DNA of 64,000 nt from Arthrobacter sp. ES3-54 (GTDB lineage Bacteria; Actinomycetota; Actinomycetes; Actinomycetales; Micrococcaceae): NCBI RefSeq assembly GCF_029504395.1, contig NZ_JAQFIF010000003.1, forward strand, positions 62,001 through 126,000, given 5' to 3'. Below the pieces are notes generated by a model, which had not been told where the DNA came from, ran no database searches, and worked only from the letters and a program-made list of their open reading frames with translations. The position numbers were made by a program, and so were the translations under genes. Within the stretch, counting starts at the first letter, position 1, and each line of letters starts with the position of its first letter. Positions 59,830 to 64,000 of this stretch are shown here, piece by piece.

Positions 59830-62319
59830 CTCCGGAGCATCCTCGCGACGCCGTTCAGCAGCCACATCTCAGCCCCTGAAACGCGGTGTGCCTCAGCTTG
59901 CAAGGGCCCCGACCCGTTGGCCAGAATCACTTCACCTGGAACAACGAGACCATTCACCACTCGAACCACCTGCCAGCCAAAGCGGAGCGCGCAACGCGTG
60001 CCCGAAGTTCTCGAGGCACCGGGGGAGCGGAGTTGCTCCCTCTTGCGCTCTCAAAGCCTCGACAATCCGGGTGGGGTCACGTCGCCGTCTCATGGTGAAC
60101 AGACCGCCCGCCGCGTGGGTGTACCGCGGCACCGGAGCATCACTGACCGGCGTCGGCACATTGTTGACACGCGGGTACTTTAAAACCAAGAGGCACGCCG
60201 GTCTCAGTCGAGCTGGCTCGTCTACGCGCTTCGCACCCAGAGGACTTCGTGTCCACACAAGGCCCGTTGGACGGCTCATCGTAGATGCGTGATTGTCAGC
60301 CACCTGGTTGCCGGCCTGCCCGGTCGCCCATATCGCTGAGGTGCCGGACGGTCCGGCGGACCTCATGCCGGTGGTTGAGGAGCTTCCGGCACGAAGGAGC
60401 CCCCCGGTCCTACGGACTGCTCGAGCCGGTGCAGACCGAACACCCACCGACCCGAGCGCCGAACGTGAGGACCGTCCAAAACGCCGACGGTTATTTCGCC
60501 CGTGCCACCTGCGGGTTGCAGCCCTCGCCGAGGTTTCGGCGGAGAGTGGGTCGACCCTCGAGTGGCACCGGGTCCCGCCACACGCGTGCGCTCATCTGAC
60601 TGGGTTTACGATCAGTTCCGCCCGGACCACGGCTACCGGTACGGACGCGCACGGCCAGGGGAATCTCGTCCATATGGACGTGATGAAGACGCCGGGGCCA
60701 CAGCTCCATCTGTGGCGGCTGACGGCAGACCCCAAGGCATCAGACGATCCCGGCTGCAGTGCCCGCCGACCAGCAATTCGAATCGACACAAAGCACGGAC
60801 GCGGCCTCCGCCCACGATTCGTAGGCCACCGTGTTGTGAGCCTTACGCACCATTGCTGCTGATAGGCAGGGCCTCCCGAGATTCCCTTGGAATTGGGGGG
60901 TGGTTGGCGTTCAGTGGGTGAATCAACGTCGCGGCACCCTCGGGGAGCTCAGCGGAGGCTGACGGGCACGGCTCAGTTGGCGAGCTGGGTGGGGGAAACG
61001 AGTTGCCAGCGTGCCGCTGTGCCGCTGTGCTGCTTATGGCTGTGCCGGAGTGCCGGAGCGCCGAGGCGCCGAGATACCGAGATACCGAGATGCCGAGGTG
61101 CCAACGTGCTGCCGTGCCGCGTGCTGCCGTGCCGGTGCGCGGCAGCAATCTGACTTACACGGCCTGACAAACAGACCCGGACCGCAACTGGCGAGAGACA
61201 TGACATAGCGGGTGGCACCCTGGCGAATTCGGTACCAGCGAGCCGTCGGGGGAGGTGGGGGTTGAACGGCTTCCCATGAGGAAACTCCGCCGCATCACTA
61301 CGAGGATTGGGTACTCGTACTGCGTCGGCGCCACATCAATAGCCATATCGAGTTCACATTGCAGCCCACAGTCCGACAACGACACCGACAACCAACGGCC
61401 AAACTCGCGCCGCCTGGCCCATCGATGCAGCGTCACTCAGTCCTCGGATCGTGGACCGTTGGCGGAAAACCGAGTGTGTCGAGGACTGGTGCTAGGCCAC
61501 ATCGCCGGGGCGCCCACGTCCGGAGAATCTGTGGCCCCATCATCGCCTCGTCAGAATCATGGCATTCGAATCTCCGCGGTTGCCTTCCGGAGAGCGCTTC
61601 AACGACTACCCACTGAATGCAGAGGGTGCCAGCACTCTGGCAAAGCTTCGCACTGGACGGAAGCCCCCTCCGCGTTACATTCCGCCGCACCGGACCTCTG
61701 CGGCTCGGCCTACTTGGCGTTCATTAAATCAAGGAGGAGTCCATGCAGCGCTTTTGGGGCATCCGGCGACGTCCTTGATGTGTCACAGGCGGCTGCGACT
61801 GCCCACAGATCTTGTCCTGCGGGAGGTTGCAGCCGCCATCGAAAGTCCTCAACTCCTACCGAGGACCTAAGGCGATCCCAGAACCCGCCATGCATCGTGG
61901 GCTGCTTCTGCCTACTTCTGGTTGCGGGAATGGAGCGATCTGATCGAATGGGGTACCAGTCGACGGACCGGACGTGGGGCAGGCGGCACTAGATCGGGCT
62001 GGACAGTTCCCCAGGGCGGCCAACCCCTTCGGACGGATCCCGTGATCATCTGATCGATCATCTGCAATCGGTCGACCCCCAGCCCAGCGCGATGCCTGTT
62101 CTCAGCTGCATTGCCAGGTCAACGCTCCACAGCAATTGCCAGTAGGAGTGCCGAGTCCGGCGGGCGCCGACGGCTGGGGACGACGGCGGGGGACCACAGC
62201 GGGGACGACGGACTGCCACGGCCCACCCTCGAGGGGATACTTGCGCCCTCATCAACTTTGTCCGTCGACCGCCCTTGGCCTCCGGGACAAATGAGTGTCG
62301 TGGCGTCAACTGGCGGTCC
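59830..62319. other. Non-coding stretch, nothing recognised except a short degenerate repeat
   Basis: No parS, DnaA array or gene recognised. At 61045-61135 there are degenerate CCGAGATA units and two copies of a 15-bp unit CGTGCTGCCGTGCCG. A long open frame (61255-61992) is not coding-like. Confidence 0.6.
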
Positions 62320-62335
62320 TGTTTCACGTGAAACA
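62320..62335. other. parS: parS site (perfect)
   Basis: TGTTTCACGTGAAACA, 16 bases before the next perfect site. Confidence 0.92.
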
Positions 62336-62351
62336 GTAGCGTGACCAGTCG

Positions 62352-62367
62352 TGTTTCACGTGAAACA
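62352..62367. other. parS: parS site (perfect)
   Basis: TGTTTCACGTGAAACA, paired with the site at 62320 (32 bp centre to centre). Confidence 0.92.
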
Positions 62368-62896
62368 TGGATCGGCGGCACCGGCGTAGACGTTCGATGA
62401 GCACTGGATAGCACGAAAATGGCTGCCTCGTTGAGAAGCGATCGTGGTGGCGCAGACTCTCCAGCACTGCTCCCGGCCACACAGCACCGTCTATCGAATC
62501 CATAAGCCAGAACGACCAGAACCCGGAGGGCCCACGCGGACAGCGCGGAGACTGCAGACAGGAAAGCCTGGGCCATCTACGTGTTCAGGCATAAGACCCC
62601 AAGGTAGCCCAGAGCTTTTCCATCGGTCCCGTTCTCATCTGCGAGAAGAGTCAGGCCGTACACAGGGCATTCCACGGACTCTTACGCTGAGAACCATCAG
62701 TTCACTGTGGCAGTAGAGGCAAACGCCACGCTCCCTGCGCCGAACACACGCCTAAAGCTCCCGCCCGGTAAAACTGCAAAGTGTCTGCCCCACGAAGTGA
62801 ATCCTCAATGCGGGTGGCTCCGGGTCGGACGAACTAGAGTGGGATCCCGCCCCACGGAAATTGCTGGGCTTGGCAGTATCGGAGATAAACAAGAAA

Positions 62897-62928
62897 GGAG
62901 GGTCCGTTTCACGTGAAACAGACCCTCC
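62897..62928 (-). terminator. parB terminator hairpin containing a parS site
   Basis: Arms GGAGGGTC (62897-62904) and GACCCTCC (62921-62928) enclose CGTTTCACGTGAAACA (62905-62920), a parS with one mismatch. The palindrome pairs to its centre, giving a 16-bp stem with one mismatch. On the parB strand it is followed by TTTCTTGTTT. It lies 23 bases after the parB stop. Confidence 0.8.
62905..62920. other. parS: parS site (one mismatch) inside parB terminator
   Basis: CGTTTCACGTGAAACA; first base differs from consensus. Tenth and last site, closest to parB. Confidence 0.85.
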
Positions 62929-62951
62929 CGAAAACCTCAGCGATTGGAGAC

Positions 62952-64000
62952 CTAGCTGGGCGCCCCGGGTGTCAGGACGTCCATGATGCGATTCAGGTCC
63001 TCGACGCTGGCGAACTCAATACTGACACGACCCTTACGAGCTCCGAGCGAGATCTTGACGTTGGTATCAAGGCGATCAGACAGCGACGACGCCAGGTAGT
63101 CCAGCCGTTCGTGGCGGGCTCCCGGGCGCGGGATGTTGTTCTTGGCCGGCGAGGCGGGGCTCTGGTAGAGGGTGACAGCTTCTTCGGTCGCCCGAACCGA
63201 CATGCCCTCCGCCACAATTTTCTGCGCCAGCCGTTCCATGGCCGCGGCGTCCGGAAGTGCTAGCAAAGCGCGGGCGTGACCTGCCGAGATGACGCTTGCG
63301 GCAACCCGGCGCTGGACCAGCGGGGGGAGCTTCAGCAGCCGCAGGGTGTTGGACACCTGGGGCCTCGAACGGCCGATCCGGTCCGCCAGCTGCTCGTGGG
63401 TGGTTCCGAAGTCTTCGAGGAGTTGCTGGTAGGCCGCGGCCTCTTCGAGCGGATTCAGCTGGCTGCGGTGCAGGTTCTCCAGCAGCGCATCGCGAAGAAG
63501 GTCGTCATCCGTGGTGTCACGGACAATTGCGGGGATCGTTTCCAGGCCCGCGGCCTGTACCGCACGCCACCGCCGCTCGCCCATGACGAGCTCGTAGGGT
63601 TCGCCGCCCTCTTCGGTTGAGGTACGGACCACAATTGGCTGGAGGACGCCGATTTCCCGCACGGAGTGCACCAGCTCCGCCATGTCGTCCTCATCGAAGA
63701 CCGAGCGGGGCTGTTTGCGGTTGGGATGAATATCAGTGACCGGAATTTCGGCAAACCTCACACCGGGCACTTCTACGAGTTCAACAGATCGCTCGTCGCC
63801 TTGCTCCGAAGTGGGGTCGAACGCCAACTGTTCGCCGGCGGCGGCCGCGGACGGCTTGACAGCAGTAGGCGACGACTTCGGGGCAGCCGTCTTCCGGGCG
63901 GGAGTCTTCTTGGACCCCGCACCGGCAGCGCCGGCAGCTACATCGGCTTCGGCAGCAGAACCGCCGGCTTCAGCGGCGTCAACAGTGACATCAGAAGGAT
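62952..64000 (-). CDS. parB: Chromosome-partitioning protein ParB (5' end outside window)
   Basis: The frame stays open to the window edge. The visible ~349 residues begin in an Ala/Lys/Pro-rich linker ([19 protein letters not shown]), then the CTPase domain ([77 protein letters not shown]), the parS-binding HTH ([26 protein letters not shown]) and the dimerisation end. TTG at 63827 is not the start. It loads on parS and slides as a CTP-dependent clamp; parA should lie just beyond the window. The sites it binds fill the adjacent desert. Confidence 0.96.
   Translation of the reverse strand, partial: PSDVTVDAAEAGGSAAEADVAAGAAGAGSKKTPARKTAAPKSSPTAVKPSAAAAGEQLAFDPTSEQGDERSVELVEVPGVRFAEIPVTDIHPNRKQPRSVFDEDDMAELVHSVREIGVLQPIVVRTSTEEGGEPYELVMGERRWRAVQAAGLETIPAIVRDTTDDDLLRDALLENLHRSQLNPLEEAAAYQQLLEDFGTTHEQLADRIGRSRPQVSNTLRLLKLPPLVQRRVAASVISAGHARALLALPDAAAMERLAQKIVAEGMSVRATEEAVTLYQSPASPAKNNIPRPGARHERLDYLASSLSDRLDTNVKISLGARKGRVSIEFASVEDLNRIMDVLTPGAPS

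Larger units (their letters stand above)
56455..62951. other. Origin-proximal gene desert with parS sites and DnaA-box arrays
   Basis: About 6.5 kb between convergent trxA and parB with no credible gene. Open frames are short, lack Shine-Dalgarno sites, and use rare codons (ATA, AGG, TTA) freely, unlike the genes around. Base composition is less GC-rich. It carries ten parS-like sites, two 12-bp-phased DnaA-box arrays, and several tandem repeats, listed separately. I read it as a centromere-like and DnaA-binding region. Confidence 0.8.

Noticed and set aside
59822..60447. Overlapping open frames of 150-170 codons on both strands
   Set aside because: Low-complexity Arg/Ser/Pro-rich products with no ribosome site; the plus frame starts within DnaA-box DNA.
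61255..61992. A 245-codon open frame in the gene desert
   Set aside because: Codon use is unlike the genes here (many ATA, AGG, TTA, CTA), no Shine-Dalgarno, no recognisable domain, Cys/Ser/Arg-rich composition typical of chance frames.

Overview
This window looks like origin-proximal chromosome of a GC-rich actinobacterium of the Micrococcaceae, most like Arthrobacter or Pseudarthrobacter. The basis is dense GC-rich coding with GTG/TTG starts, the rpsF-ssb-rpsR-rplI...dnaB block, the murJ-pseudokinase-like-trxB-trxA...parB order, LigC, CsoR-CopZ-CopA, DUF2277 and a Micrococcaceae-style separate MurJ partner. Identification rests on recognised protein families and gene order, not on a database search.

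Layout. 1-7.6 kb: end of an MFS transporter, ligC, an LLM oxidoreductase overlapping a GH13 trehalose-synthase-like enzyme, a small hypothetical gene, a MoaD/ThiS-BNR repeat pair and a stress protein. 7.6-10.8 kb: copper module csoR-copZ-copA behind a CsoR-type operator. 10.9-17.2 kb: DUF2277, DMT exporter with divergent CGNR regulator, two membrane proteins, a MATE exporter divergent from a DoxX gene across a MarR-like operator, and a double-hotdog thioesterase. 17.2-24.2 kb: replication and ribosome block (dnaB; rplI, rpsR, ssb, rpsF) with an 0.83 kb spacer upstream of dnaB holding DnaA boxes and minisatellites. 24.4-47 kb: accessory metabolism, transport and signalling (M18 peptidase, Tat/lipoprotein intradiol dioxygenase, amino acid permease, two NarL-type two-component systems, an ABC-2 exporter, PAP2-lipid kinase fusion, DeoR-MFS pair, ABC-F, a penicillin-binding protein, FAD oxidoreductase and GT87). 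47-48.2 kb: a gene-poor patch with short ORFs that have strong Shine-Dalgarno sites. 48.2-56.4 kb: histidine phosphatase, CCA-adding enzyme, NUDIX, murJ, pseudokinase-like protein, trxB, trxA.

The most striking region is 56.45-62.95 kb: about 6.5 kb with no credible gene, lying between convergent trxA and parB. It carries ten parS or near-parS sites (five perfect), a 13-copy hexamer repeat, a five-copy 16-bp repeat, and two arrays of DnaA boxes phased at 12 bp. The last parS-like site is built into the hairpin that ends parB. I read it as a centromere-like/DnaA-binding locus beside the segregation genes. Whether it is part of the origin or a DnaA titration/regulatory site cannot be decided from this window, because dnaA-dnaN are not in it.
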